A DNA stretch of 64,000 bases from Cristatella mucedo (Eukaryota; Bryozoa; Phylactolaemata; Cristatellidae): positions 1 to 64,000 of the forward strand of contig WPIO01000359.1 in the NCBI GenBank assembly GCA_009760855.2, read 5' to 3'. Position 1 is the first letter of the stretch. Every line of letters starts with the position of its first letter. The position numbers and the translations under genes were made by a program. The notes below the pieces were generated by a model that was not told the origin of the DNA, did no database searches, and worked only from the letters and a program-made list of their open reading frames with translations. Positions 1 through 12,639 of the stretch are shown here, in pieces.

Positions 1-2115
1 TACCGGCATTTCCTATAAACTGCAGTCATAGCTTTTAAGGTGATATGTCCCCTGGTACAAGTATTTAAGCTTGTTTGGTTAATTTTTAGTTCGGAGACAT
101 ATATCCTTTAGTGGTAATTATAGTTTCAACAATTGATTCATTATCTTACTACTATTTCCATCAAATTGCATGCATTGCGATTAAGGAGTTATGTCACCTG
201 CTGCAACTATTTATGCTTTTTTTGTTAATTTTGTTAATTGCAGGAGTTAACAGTACCATAAAGCTGCTGGAAACAGTGACTAGCGAAAAATACATTCCGG
301 CGATGTTCCCATTTTGCTTTGTAAGAGCAACGATAATTAATCGTTTGACAATATATAATAGAAAGCCAACCTAAATCTGTCCATTCATTAGCTGCTCACT
401 GCACATTAACCATCCGACTCAAAGGTCAAGGGTGGTATTGTTCTGTTAAGTGGTGAGTACCGTGGTTTGCGTAATGAACCCAGCTTCAATTTTATATTCA
501 AAAATTTTAAAGAGGAATAATAATAAATACATTATGTTATTATATAAGTTAACATAAAACCTAAACCTTCGTAGCGTTTTCGGCAAACCTAGCTTCAAAT
601 TTCCGAGCGATCCAAGGTCGCGTACCACGAGACAGCCCACATTCGCTGAAAGGTAAATAAACTTACTGGCTTTTTTAATTTACGGTAAGTAAACATTAAT
701 TTTGATTAACGTATGCTAATTATTATGATAAAGGCACCCTTAAGTGTTAGTGCGGTTTTTGTCACAAGCACAACAACAGTATTCCGGATTACCTGTTAAT
801 GCAAGAGGGTAACCCAATGTGCTTCTCGTTGTCGCCGTGATTCTGCTAAGTACTTCCACGTATCGTCGATCTTGTCGGTAAGAGTCGTACATTGTGTGAT
901 TTCCCTTCTAAGCCGGTTGGTACCACCATGCCCCGGCCGCTGAGATTTCGGCATTCTTTTTTGCTATGCCTTCTCTCCCTGCCTGTTTCCACCACTTCCT
1001 CAGTTTCTGTTCCCGACAGTGTGGAGTTACAGTCGCTTGCTTGGAGTAGGCCTCCTTTGCTAAGAGAGATGTTTAAGGTAAAGTTTAGCCGCGGCATAGC
1101 TAGCGGCCTGGAGGCTTCTTCTATCCTGTCTATGACTTGCTAAATGTCCTTGTAGGTACCCCTCGTGTATATATTGTTTTATTTTGCAGTATTCCACACC
1201 TTTTCGTTTTAGCGGCAATTTAGCATGTCCCCTCGTTTAGTTCAGTAACTCACGTCTTTTCTCCTTTGCCGACTTAGAATATAAACATCTGGTGTATAGC
1301 CTGAGTGTAAACAGCCTGTGCTGTTCAATGGACCACTCTTCGTAGCTTTAAACTTGCTACCGTGCCCAAGGCCCCTACACCTTTTTATTTGTAGTGCACG
1401 AGTACACATGTGTTTTGTTGTGGCACTAGATATCTTACTTTTATAGCTCGCCCGAACAGGTGATTCCCTACCCCACTTTGTCTTCCTGCCCCAACTGCAG
1501 GCTCAGCGACTGAAGTGGTATTTGTCAAGCCAGACCTTTCTTGCTATTTCGTTCGAAACTGTGGCTTGCTCTCCATGGTCATTACCTTTCGATGACGTTA
1601 TTGCTTGCTGGTAGTCCATGAAATGTGCTTCTCGTTCTCGTGGCTTGTTTGACCTGCTATGATGGATGCTACCAGCCGGACTAATGCATTAGTTACTTTC
1701 AAATTGATGGCCCACACTTCGCCGAGCCTCTGTTTGCCCGAAGCTGGAAGGTAATAGGGCATCAGCTTCTTGTGAAGCCACTGCCGTTTAATCTCAGCTC
1801 GAACGGCTAGCTTCGCTGAAAATGCTCCCTATAAATGTAGGTTGTCCGTCCACACAATGATGACCTCACAGACCGAGCTCGTTATAGCTTTGACTTTCGG
1901 TCGCCTTGAGTTTTACTTAGTAGTCACTCAGTGGGCTCTCAGTGTGCCAGACCATGTCGTTGCTTGCACACCATCCCTGTGAAAAGGCTCTGAGAACGTG
2001 TGGCGATGCTGCTGCTGCCACTGCTTGGGCATTGGGCTGGCACCAGGCTACAAACACCAGTTTGCTGCCCGAACGACCACAAAATGTCTGCACTTCCTAT
2101 GGGTCTGCCTTTGTC
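1..2115. repeat. Complex repeat unit, copy A (left edge of window)
   Basis: This segment aligns base by base with 27703-31525 (copy C) once a 1.7-kb insertion in copy C is removed. Its 514-1010 part aligns with 26601-27095 (fragment B). Both full copies stop matching at the same base, just after the words ctgcctttgtc. Copy A then enters satellite 1, while copy C enters a G-run. No conserved protein domain is recognisable in any frame. A 64-codon minus-strand frame (446-640) stays open in copy C but has no recognisable homology. It may be a non-autonomous mobile element or a segmental duplication. Confidence 0.85.
30..225 (+). repeat. Diverged satellite 3 monomers inside unit A
   Basis: The order of words (atatcctttagtg, then a tagtctcaa-like stretch, then ttatcttact, then a gcaggcgttccgagtaagttat-like stretch, then cctgctaaaactatttacg-like) follows the satellite 3 monomer of 33-64 kb with many substitutions. 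About one and a half monomers are seen. The small open frame at 111-374 lies mostly in this relic and is not treated as a gene. Confidence 0.6.
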
Positions 2116-4750
2116 TAGGCCTATCGCGACTAATTATGTTAACACACATCAGTTCGAGGCAGATCTCGGTATATCGAGACACTTTGAATCAGCTCGTAAG
2201 AGCCTGCCGTAGCTCGAAGCAGAGTCCGGCGCCTTGCTTTAGGCCAATCGCAACTGACTATGTCAACTCCCATCAGTTCGCAAAAGATCTCGGTATAACT
2301 AGGCACCTCTAATCTGCTTGTCGGCGCCTGCCGTAGCTCGCAGCAGAGTTCTGGGCCTTGCTTTAGGCCATTCGCGACTTACTACCCATTTTGCATTAAT
2401 TCGCGTCAGACCTCGGTATATCGAGACAGCTCGAGTCAGCTCGTCGGAGCTTGCTGTAGCGCCCAGCACAGTGCTGCGTCTTGCTGTAGGCCTATCACGA
2501 CGGATTATTTCAAATCGCATCAGTTCACGGAAGATCTCGGTATACCAAGACGCCTAGAATCTGCTCGTCGGAGTGTGCCGTAGCTCGAAGCAGAGGGCTC
2601 CGCCGTGCTTTAGGATAATCGCGACTGATTATGTCAACTCCTATCAGTTTGTGGCTGATCTCAGAATATCGAGACAGCTCGAGTCAGCTAGTCGGAGCTT
2701 GCCGTAGCTGGTAGGTGAGTGCTGCGTCTGGCTGTAGCCTGATCGCGACTGATTATGACAACTTGCATCAGTTCGAGGCATATCGTATATCGGTATATCG
2801 AGACAGCTCGAGGGAGCTCGTCGGAGGGTGCTGTAGCTTGCCGAAAAGTGCTCTGACATGCTTTAGGCCAATCGCACCTGAATAACTCATTTCGCATGAG
2901 TTCGCAGAAGAACTCGGTATGTCAAGACGACTTGAGTCAGCTCGTTGGAGCTTGCCATAGCTGGCAGCAGAGTGCTGCACCTTGCTTTAGGCCAATCGCG
3001 ACTGATTATGTCAACTCTCATCACTTCACGGCAGGTCTCGGAATATAGAGACAGCTCCAAAAAACTCGTCGGAGCTTGTTGTAGCTGGCAGCAGAGTGTT
3101 GCGTCGTGCATTAGGCCTATGGCGACGAATTATTTTAACTCTTATCAGTTCGCGGCAGATCTCGGTATAATGAGACACCTCGAATCCTCTCGTCGGAGTG
3201 TGCCGTAGCTCCCAGCAGAGTGCTGGGCCTTGCTTTAGGCCAGTCGCGACTAATAATGTCAATTCCCATTAGTTCGCAGCAGAACTCGGTATATCGGGAC
3301 AGCTCGAGTCAGCTCGTCGGAGCTTGCTGTAGTGCACAGCCCACTGCTCCGTCTTGCTTTAGGCCTATCGTGACGGATTATTTTAACTCACATCAGTTAA
3401 CGGCAGATCACGGTATATCAGAACGCCTCGAATCTTCTCGTCGAAGCTTGCCATAGCTCCCCAGCAGAGTGCTGGGCCTTGCTTTGGGCCAATCGCGACT
3501 GTTTATGTCGACTTGCATTAGTTCGCAGCAGATCTCGGAATATCGAGACACCTCATGGTTCTCATCGGAGCATGCCGTAGCTCCATGCCAAATGGTCCGA
3601 CCTGATTTAGGCCGTTCGCACCTGATTACCTCATTTCGTATGAGTTCGCTGCAGAACTCGGTATATCGAGACAGTTCGAGTCAGCTCGTCAGAGCTTTCT
3701 GTAGCCAGCAGCAGAGTGTTGCGTCTTGCTTTTGGCCCATCGCGACTGATTATATTGACTCGCATCAGTTAGCGGCAGATCTCGGTATATCGAGACACCT
3801 CGAATCTGCTCGTCGGAGCTTGCCATAGCTCGCAGAAGAGTGCTGGGCCTTGCTTTAGGCCAATCGCCACCTATTATGTCAACTCACATCAGTTCTTGGC
3901 AGATCTTGGTATATCGAGACACCTCGAATATGGTCGTCGGAGCATGCCGTTGCTCACAGCAGAGTGCTCCGACTTGCTTTAATCCAATCGCAACTCATTG
4001 TCTGAACTGGCATCTCCTCGCCGCAGATCTTAGTACATCCAGACAACTCGTGGCAGCTTGCCGAAGCTTGCCGTACCTCGGAGCAGAGTCCCGCGTCTTG
4101 CTTTAAGCCTATCGCGACTGATTACGTCAACTCGCATCAGTTCGCAGCCGATCCTGATATATCGAGACACCTTGAATTAGTTCGTCGGAGCTTGCCGTCG
4201 CGCCAAGCAGACTGCTGCGTCTTGCTATAGGCCTGTCGCGACTGATCATGTCAACATGCATCAGTTCACGGCAGATCTCGATATATCGATACAACTTGAA
4301 TCTGCTAATCGGAGCTTCCAGTAGCTCCCAGAAAAGTGGTCCGACCCACATTAAGCCAATCGCAACTCGTTGTCTGAACTGGCATCAAATAAACTTCGTG
4401 GAGGATCTAGGTACATCGAGACAATTCGTAGCAGCTTGTTAAAGCTCTCGGTAGCTTGCAGCAGAGTGTTGCTTCTTTCTTTAGGCCAATCGCACTGATT
4501 AACTCATTTCGGATGAGTTCGAAGAAGAACTCAGTATACCGGGACAGTTTGAGTCAGCTTGACAGAGCTTGCCGAAGTGTGCAGCAGAGTGCTGCATCTT
4601 GCTTTAGGCCAATCGCGACGGATTATTTCTATTCCCGTCGGTTCACAGCAGATCTCGGTATATCGAGAAACCTCGAATCTGCTCGTCGGAGTGTGCCGTA
4701 CTTCGCACCAGAGTGCTGCTTCTAGCTTAGGGCCAATCGCGACTGATTAT
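2116..4750 (+). repeat. Satellite 1 array, left block (about 124-bp monomer)
   Basis: Roughly 21 tandem monomers. The landmark aggcc-atcgcgactgattatg recurs at about 2117, 2241, 2365, 2488, 2612, 2736, 2865, 2989 and 3113, mostly 123-124 bp apart. Monomers carry two dyads: GCAGCA-GAG-TGCTGC, and TCTCG-GTATAT-CGAGA. Divergence between neighbouring monomers is high, so this is an old array. Reading frames here encode only translated satellite. Confidence 0.92.
4747..4750. repeat. Target site duplication, left copy (TTAT)
   Basis: TTAT directly precedes the TG end of the LTR-like insertion and is repeated at 5963-5966 directly after its CA end. The uninterrupted satellite 1 consensus at this place reads gactgattatgtcaactc with one TTAT, so the duplication was made by the insertion. 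Confidence 0.85.
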
Positions 4751-4945
4751 TGTAACGCCGAAGGCTCGGCGGGGTAGGCTTGACCTGCCGCTTACCTAGT
4801 GGCGTAGCCTAGCGCCTACGCGCAATAAGCTGGCCGCCACGAAACGAGCTTCTCTGGCTCTGACCTGCTTACCGATACTAAAGGGGGTCGTGAGTCTGCG
4901 GCGTGAATTGGAAGCAAGACACACAAATTGGGGATTTTACTGAAC

Positions 4946-4951
4946 TTTATT
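4946..4951 (-). promoter_or_regulatory. Putative LTR polyadenylation signal AATAAA
   Basis: AATAAA on the minus strand, about 195 bp before the CA end of the LTR and about 600 bp downstream of the TATA-like box. The placement fits an R/U5 polyadenylation signal. Function is inferred. Confidence 0.5.
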
Positions 4952-5035
4952 CGCAAGCGCACAAAGTCGCTGCGCGTCTAGTTCAGCTTTATCTCCACAC
5001 TCCTTCCACGCTCTCAACTGCACCAACACTCTTTC

Positions 5036-5280
5036 GGAGGGAATACTCCTCCACACTAAGCGCGACCCGGACCCTAAACCCTAACCGGTGAACTAGGAAT
5101 CCGCTCCCACCTGTACCGAGGGAATACCTCAAACACGCCAACTTGCACACTCTTGCAGAGGGAATACTCCTCCACACTGAAGCCCGAATCGGAGTCTAAA
5201 CCCTACCCGGAGAACTAGAACTTGGTTTCCACCAGTGCGGCAGGAATACTCCACACACGCCAACTACGTCTAGCTCGCGC
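5036..5280 (-). repeat. Two ~122-bp tandem units inside the LTR, with telomere-like words
   Basis: The word ggaatac recurs at about 5040, 5121, 5161 and 5243, which gives two alternating units 121-122 bp apart. Each unit carries ctaaaccct(a/-)cc, read on the minus strand as a ggttagggtttag-like word. The truncated copy at 21.4-21.6 kb shows the same arrangement. Confidence 0.7.
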
Positions 5281-5555
5281 CGGCAAATCCCTATGCCGAG
5301 ACCCCGTGCTAGCGCACACACAAAACACGAAAGAAACACAAAATACGAAAGAACACACAAAATGCCAGCTCGGGCGCGATACGACCGTATTCGGTGGGGT
5401 TCCATCGAATCCTCCTAGAGCTGTCTCGTCTTGTTCCGTCAATCGCCGGCGAACAGCCCGCCCTCCTCCCTCGCTTTCAGAGAAACGAGTGTGACGGCGT
5501 CGAAGCCGGACCAAAGACAAAAAGACACGAGGCCAAGAGCGAGCGTCGCTCGACT

Positions 5556-5563
5556 CTTAAATA
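5556..5563 (-). promoter_or_regulatory. Putative LTR TATA box (TATTTAAG)
   Basis: TATTTAAG on the minus strand, about 400 bp from the 5' (TG) end of the LTR in its inferred orientation. The same word is conserved at 21122-21129 in the second copy, supporting a U3 promoter element. Confidence 0.55.
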
Positions 5564-5962
5564 CCTAGCTGAAACAATGGGGCAAGAGCTTAGTGGTATT
5601 GGGCCCGGACACCTTGGCCCATTATGGAAAGGAATGACTACCGTCCCCAGGCCACTGGCAGGGCACCTCCGTCCAGCTTGAATGGCGAATGGGTTCCAGA
5701 TGCTTCTTTCTTGGGAAGAGGGATGGCAGGGGTTGACAGGCCAGCCAACATCTATCAGCAGCTTCCGCGAGTATCGGACCAATTCTAAAGGCCGAATCGC
5801 TGCCGCTCGTCTCAGAGCTTCCTGGCCTGCTCCTAAGCGCTTCCTCTCTAACCACACTGAAGCTCCTCTCTGGCTCACTGCTCCAGGACAAAGGGGCTCT
5901 AGCCCGCCGCCGAACAGCTCTTGTTCGCACTAAAATTCAGCCAAGGCCAGCAGGGCGCTACA

Positions 5963-8900
5963 TTATGTCAACTCTCATCACTTCACGGCAGGTCTCGGAA
6001 TATAGAGACAGCTACAGTAAACTCGTCGGAGCTTGTTGTAGCTGGCAGCAGAGTGTTGCGTCGTGCATTAGGCCTATGGCGACGAATTATTTTAACTCTT
6101 ATCAGTTCACGGCAGATCTCGGCATAACGTGACACCTCGAATCCTCTCGTCGGAGTGTGCAGCAGCTCCCAGCAGAGTGCTGGGCCTTGCTTTAGACCAG
6201 TCGCGACTAAATATGTCAACTCCCATTAGTTCTCGGCAGATCTCGGTATATCGAGACAGCTCGAGTCAGCCCGTCGGAGCTTGCTGTAGCCCACAGCACA
6301 GTGCTCCGTCTTGCTTTAGACCTATCGTGACGGATTGTTTTAACTCGCATCAGTTCACGGCACATCACATTATATCCGGACGCCTCGAATCTGCTCGTCG
6401 AAGCTTGCCGTAGCTTGCAGAAGAGTGCTGGGCCTTGCTTTGGGCCAATCGCGACTGTTTATGTCAACTTGCATTAGTTCGCAGCAGATCTCGGAATATC
6501 GAGACACCTCATGGTTCTCATTGGAGCACGCCATAGGTCCCTGCAGAATGGTCCGACCTGATTTAGGCCGTTTGAACCTGATCACCTTATTTCGTATGAG
6601 TTCGCTGCAGAACTCGGTACATCAAGAGAGTTCGAGTCAGCTCGTCGGAGCTTTCTGTAGCCAGCAGCAGAGTGTTGCGTCTTGCTTTTGGCCCATCGCG
6701 ACTGATTATGTCAACTGGCATCAGTTATCCACAGATCTCGGTATATCGAGACACCTCGAATCTGCTCGTCGGAGCTTGCCATAGCTCGCAGCAGAGTGCT
6801 GCACCTTGGTTTAGGCTAATCGCACCTGATTAACTTATTTAGAATGAGTTCCCAGTAGAACTCGATATATCGAGACAGCTCGAGTCAGCTTGTCGGGGCG
6901 GGCTGTAGCTTGCCCTAGTGTGCTGTGTCTTGCTTTAGGCCAACCGCCACCTATTATGTCAACTCTCATCAGTTCGCTGCAGATTTTGGTACATCGAGAC
7001 ACCTTGAATTTGCTTGTCTGAGTTAGTGTAGCTCGCAGCAGAGTGCTTGGTCTTGCTTCAGGCCTATCGCGACTAATTATTTATACCTCACATCAGTTCC
7101 CTGCAGATCTTGGTATATCGATACACCTCGAATCTGCTCGTCGGAGCATGCCGTTCCTCACAGCAGAGTGCTCCGACATGCTTCAGGCCAATCACAACTC
7201 ATCGTCTAAACTCGCATCACTTCGCTGCAGATCTTAGTACATCAATCCAACTCGTGGCAGCTTGTCGAAGCTTGACGTACCTTGGGGCAGAGTGCTGCGT
7301 CTTGCTTTAAGCCTATCGCAACGATTATGTCAACTCGCATCAGTTGGCAGCCGATCTTAGTATATCGAGACACCTCGAATCAGTTCATCGGAGCTTGCCG
7401 TAGCACCCAGCAGACTGCTGTGTCTCTCTTTACGCCTGTCGCGACTGATCATGTCAACTTCCATCAGTTCGCGGCAATTCTTGATGTATCGATACAACTA
7501 AAATCTGCTAATCGGAGCTTACCATAGCTCCCACTAGAGTGCTCCGACCCACATAAAGCCAATCGCAACTCATTGTCCGAACTTGCATCAAATGAACTTC
7601 CCGGAGGATCTAGGTACACCGAGACAAGTCGTGGCAGCTTATTAAAGCTCTCTGTAGCTTCCAGCAGAGTGCTGAGTCTTGCTTTAGGCCAATCGCACCT
7701 GATTAACTCATTTCGGATGTGTTTGAAGGGAAATTCAGTATACCCAGACAGTTCGAGTCAGCTTGACGGAGCTTGCCGAAGTGTGCAGGAAAGTACTGTG
7801 ACTTGCTTTAGGCCTACTGCGACGGATTATTTCAATTCGCATCGGTTCACGGCAGATCTCGGTGTATCGAGAAACCGCGAATCTGCTCGTCGGAGTGTCC
7901 AGTACCTTGCAGGAGAGTGCTGCGTCTTGCTTTAGGCCAATCGCAATGGATTGTTTCACCTGGCATCAGTTCAAGGCAGATCACTTTATATCGAGACTCC
8001 TCAAATTTGCTCGTCGATTCTTGCCGTAGCTCTCAGCAGAATGCTGAGCCTTGCTTTAGACCAATCGCGACTGATTATCCATTTCGCATGAGTTTGGCAG
8101 AACTCGGTATATCGAGACCTCACAAGTGAGCTCGTCGAAGCTGCCGTAGCACCGAGCAGAATGCTGCACCTTGCTTTAGGCCAACCTCGATGGATTATGT
8201 CGACTGGCATCAGTAAACGCCAGATCTCAGTATGTCGAGACACCTCGAATCTGCTCGTCGGAGCATGCGGTAGCTTGAAGTTGAGTGCTGCACCTTGCTT
8301 TAAGCCCATCGCACTTGATTACGTCATTTAGCAGGACTTCCCAGCAGATCACAGAACATCTGAGAAACCCTGAATCTGTTCGTCGGAGCGTGCAGTAGCT
8401 GGCAGCATAGTGCTGCACCTTGTTTTAAGTATATTGCACTTGATTAGGTTATTTCACACGAGTTCGCAGCAAATCTCGAAATATCTAGAAACCTCGAATC
8501 TGCTCTTGGGAGTGTGCCCTAGCTGGCAACAGAGTGGTGCACCTTGCTTTAGGCCATTCGCACTTGAATAACTCATTTCGCATGAGTTTGCAGCATATCG
8601 ATGAAAATCTAGAAACCTCGAAACTGCTCGTCGGAACCTGCGGTAGCTGGCAATAGATTACTGTGCCTTGCTTTAAGCCATAAGCACTTGAATAACTCAT
8701 TTTGCATGAATTCGCAGCCAATCAAGGAATATCTAGAAACCTCGAATCTGCTTGTCGGAGTGAGGGGTAGCTGGCAGCAGAGTGTGGCGCCTTGCTTTAG
8801 GCCATTCGCACTTGACTAACTCATTTCCCACGAGTTTGCAGCAGATCGCAGAATATTTGGAAAACCCCGAATCTGCGCATCGGAGCATACAGTAGCTGGC

Positions 8901-11016
8901 TGCAGAGTGCTGAGCCTTGCTTTTGGCCATTCACACTTGATAACCTCATTCCACATGAGTTCCCAGAAGATCACAGACTATTTGGAAACCTCCAATCTGC
9001 TCGTCGGAATATGGTAGCTTGCAACAGAGTGCTTCACCTTGCTTTTAGCCATTCGCACTTGAATAACTCACTTCGCAAGAGTTCGCAGCAGATCGCAGAA
9101 TATATAGCGACCTCGAATCTGCTCCACGGAGCATGCGATAGCTGGGAGCAGAGTGCTGCACCTTCCTTTAAGCCATTCGCACTTTATTAGGTCATTTCTC
9201 ACAAGTTCGCAGCAGAGCGCAGAATATCTAGAAACCTCGAATCTCGTCGTCGGAGCATGTGGTAGCTGGCAGCAGAGTGCTGCACCTTGCTTTAAGCCAT
9301 TCGCACTTGATTAAGTCATTTCGGACGAGTTCCCAGCAGATCGCCGAATATCTAGTAACCTCGAATCTGGTCCATAGAGCATGCAGTAGTTGGCAGCAGA
9401 GTGCTGCATCTTGGTTTAAGCCAGTTGCACTTAATTAACTCATTTTTCACGAGTGTGCAGCAGATCGCAGAATATCTAGAAACCTGGAATCTGCTCGTCG
9501 GAGCTTGCGGTTGCTGGCAGCAGAGTGCTAGGCCTTGCTTTAGGCCATTCGCACTTGATCAACTCATTTCGCATTAGTGTGCCGCAGATCTCAGAATATC
9601 TAGAAACTTCAAATCCGCTCGTCTGAGTATGCTGTTGCTGGCAGCAGAGTATGACGCCTTGCATTAGGCCATTCACACTTGAATAACACATTTCGCATGA
9701 GTTGGCAGCAGATCTCAGATTATCCAGAAACCTCGAATCTGCTCATCGGAGCATGCTTTAGCTGGCTGCAGAGTGCTGGGCTTTGCTTTAGGCCATTCGC
9801 ACTTGATTACCTCATTTCGCATGAGTTTGCTGCAGAACTCGGTATATCAAGACAGTTTGAGTCATCTCGTCGGAGCTTTCTGTAGCAAGCAGGAGTGTGC
9901 TGCGTCTTGCTTTTGGCCCATCGCGACTGATTATGTCGACTGGCATCAGTTAGCCGCAGATCTCAGTATATCGAGACACCCCGAATCTGCTCATCGGAGC
10001 TTGCCATGGCTCGAAGCAGAGTGCTGCACCTTGCTTTAGGCTAATCGCACCTGATTAACTTATTTAGAATGAGTTCCAGTAGAAATCGGTATATCGAGAC
10101 AGCTCGAGTCAGCTCGTTGGGGCGTGCTGTAGCTTGCCCCAGTGTGCTGTGTCTTGGTTTAGGCAAATCGACACCTATTATGTCAACTTTCATCAGTTTG
10201 CTGCAGATCTTGGTATATCGTTACACCTTGAATTTGCTCGTCGGAGTGTGATGTAGCTCGAAGCAGAGTGCTGGGTCTTGCTTTAGGTCTATCGCGACTG
10301 ATTAATTTTACCTCACATCAGTTTGCTGCAGATCTTGGTATATCGATACACCTCGAATCTGCTCGTCGGAGCATGCAGTTTCTCACAGCAGAGTGCTCCG
10401 ACATGCTTCAGGCCAATCACAACTCATTGTCTGAACTCGCATCACTTGTCTGCAGATCTTAGTACATCGAGCCAACTCGTTGCCGCTTGTCGAAGCTTGA
10501 TGTACCTTGGAGCAGAGTGCTGCATCTTGCTTTAGGCCTATCGCGACGATTATGTCAACTTGCATCAGTTTGCAGCCGATCGTAGTATATCGAGACACCT
10601 CGAATCAGTTCATCGGAGCTTGCTGTAGTGCCCAGCAGACTGCTGTATCTGTCTTTAGGCCTGTCGCGACTGATCATGTCAACTTGCATCCATTGGCGGC
10701 AGATCTCGATGTATCGATGCAACTAGAATCTGCTAATCGGAGCTTACCATAGCTCCCAGCAGAGTGCTCCGACCCACATTAAGCCAATCGCAACTCATTG
10801 TCTGAACTCGCATCAAATGAACTTCGCAGAAGATCTAGGTACATCGAGACAATTCGTGGCAGCTTGTTAACGCTCTCTGTACCTTCCAGCAGAGTGCTGC
10901 GTCTTGCTTTAGGCCAATCGCACCTGATTAACTTGTTTCGGATTAGTTCGAAAAAAAACAGTATACCGAGACAGTTCGAGTCAGCTTAATGGAGCTTGCC
11001 GAAGTGTGCAGCAGAG
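5963..11016 (+). repeat. Satellite 1 array, right block (about 124-bp monomer)
   Basis: The array resumes in phase after the LTR insertion and holds about 40 monomers. The stretch 5967-6790 closely repeats 3008-3830, an offset of about 14 monomers once the insertion is removed. About 6594-7900 repeats at about 9819-11000, an offset of about 3,225 bp or 26 monomers. The array therefore has higher-order duplications. It ends abruptly at about 11016, where the 16-bp array begins. Confidence 0.92.
8300..9780 (+). repeat. Satellite 1 divergent subfamily
   Basis: About twelve consecutive monomers share diagnostic changes not seen on either side: cgcacttgaataactcat in place of cgcgactgattatgtcaac, and cagaatatctagaaacctc in place of the ggtatatcgagacacctc form. 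This block marks a separately amplified subfamily inside the array. Confidence 0.75.
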
Positions 11017-12639
11017 AGACCTACTGCCAGTGTGAGCTGTTGACAGGGTCAGCTGCTGTCAGGGTGAGCTACTGCCAGGGTGACCTGCTGCCAGGGTGAC
11101 CTGCTGCCAGGGTGACCTGCTGCCAGGGTGACCTGCTGCCACGGTAAGCTGCCATAAGCTTGAGCTCTTGCCAGGGTTAGCACCTGCCAGAGTAAGCTGC
11201 TCCCAGATTGAGCTGCTGCCAGGGTGAGCTGCTGCCACGGTAACCTGCTACCTGGGTGAGGTCCTGCTAGGGTGGGCTGCGGCCAGGGTAAGCTGCTGCC
11301 TAGGATAGCTGCTGACATGGTGAGCTGAAGCCACGGTGAGCTGCATCTATTGTGTGCTGCTTCCAGGGTGTGCTTCTGCCATGATGTGCACCTACCTGGG
11401 TGTTCTCCTGCCAGGGTGAGCTGCTGCCGGGGTATGCAGCTCCCATGATGCGCAGCTGCTAGGGTGAGCTCCTGCCTGGGTGAGCATCTACTAGGTTGGG
11501 TTGCTGCCAGGGGAGCTGCTGCTTCCAGGGTTACCTGCTGCCAGGGTGCCCTGCTGCCTGGGTTGGCTGATGCTAGAGTGTGCGCCTGCCAGGGTGTGCT
11601 CCAGCTTGGGTAAGCTGCTGCCATTGTGAAATCCTATGAGGTTAAGCTCCTGCCAGGATGACCTGCTACCAAGGTGAGCTGCTGCCTTGGTGCGCAGCTG
11701 CCAAGGTGAGCTTCTGCTCGGAAGAGCTGCTGCCATGGTGAGCTGCTGCCGAGGTGAGGTGCTGCCAGGGTGAGCTGCTGCCAGGGTGAGCTGCTGCCAG
11801 TGTGAGCTGCTGCCATGGTGACCTGCTGATAGGGTGCACTGCTGCGGTGTGCGCTGCTGCCAGGATGAGCTGGTGCTAAGGTGTGCTCATGCCAGGGTGT
11901 TCTCTTGCCGGGGTGTGCTCCTGTGTGAGCTGCTTGAAGAGCGAGCTGCTGCTAGGGTGAGCTGCTTCCAGAGTGAGCTTCTGCAAGGGTGAGCTGCATT
12001 CAGGGTGTGCTGCTGCCATGTTGCGCTCCTCTCAGGGTCCGCATCAGCGAGGTTGATGATGTTCCACGGGTACACTGCTGCCTGGGTGTTCTTCTGCCGG
12101 GATAAGCTGCTGCCACATTGTGCTGCTGCCACGGAGCACATCTGCCAAGTTCTGCTGCTGCCAGGGTTCGGCTGCCTGAGTGCGGTGCTTCCAGGGAGAG
12201 CTGCTGCCAGGGAGAGCTTCTGCCAGGGTGAGCTGCTGTCAGGGTGAGCAGCTGCCAGGGTTAGCAGCTGCTAGGGTGAGCTCTTGCTTGGATGGGCATC
12301 TGCTAGTTTGCATAGCTTCCAGGGTGACCTGCTTGCTGTCAGGTGAGCTGCTGCTGCCAGGGTGACCTGATGCCAGGGTACCCTCTGCCAGGGTGTACTG
12401 ATGCCAGAGAGAGCTGCTGCCAGGGTGAGCTGCTGCCACGGTAAGCTGCTGCCTGGGTGAGGTCCAGCCTGGGTCGGGTCCTGCATGGGTGAGCTGCTGC
12501 AACGATGAGCTGGAGCTAGGGTGCTGCCAGACTGAGCTTTTGCCAGGGTTAGCTGCTGCAAGGGTGTGCTGCTGCCAGGGTGAGCTGCTTCCAGGGTGAG
12601 CTGGTGCTAGGATGAACTGCTGCTAGGGAGAGCCGCTCT

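Larger units (their letters stand above)
4751..5962 (-). mobile_element. Solo LTR (LTR family 1), full length, inserted in satellite 1
   Basis: A 1,212-bp non-satellite insertion begins TGTAACGC and ends GCGCTACA, so it has TG...CA ends inside an imperfect 8-bp inverted repeat. It is flanked by a 4-bp duplication. On the minus strand a TATA-like TATTTAAG (5556-5563) precedes an AATAAA (4946-4951), the order expected for U3 then R-U5, which sets the orientation. No internal retroelement coding region is attached, so this is best explained as a solo LTR left by LTR-LTR recombination. Which superfamily it belongs to (for example Ty3 or BEL) cannot be told from an LTR alone. A second, truncated copy lies at 20726-21588 on the other strand. 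Confidence 0.82.

Noticed and set aside
111-374. 87-codon frame with a hydrophobic stretch, possibly a signal peptide
   Set aside because: It lies largely over diverged satellite 3 monomers, and its first part is not preserved in copy C.
892-1143. 83-codon frame in unit A overlapping a minus-strand frame at 846-1097
   Set aside because: Copy C has a roughly 30-bp deletion in this region and fragment B ends inside it. No domain is visible.
5073-5087. Interstitial telomere block
   Set aside because: Only about two telomere-like units are present and they are part of the LTR sequence.
2116-11016. CRISPR-like regular spacing of repeats
   Set aside because: The whole 124-bp monomer is repeated, with no unique spacers, and the context is eukaryotic.
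11049-11624. A 191-codon minus-strand frame in the 16-bp array, with similar ones at 18330-18800, 22847-23395 and 25227-25952
   Set aside because: They follow from a 16-bp unit whose minus-strand consensus has no stop in any frame. There is no domain, start context or codon pattern beyond the repeat.
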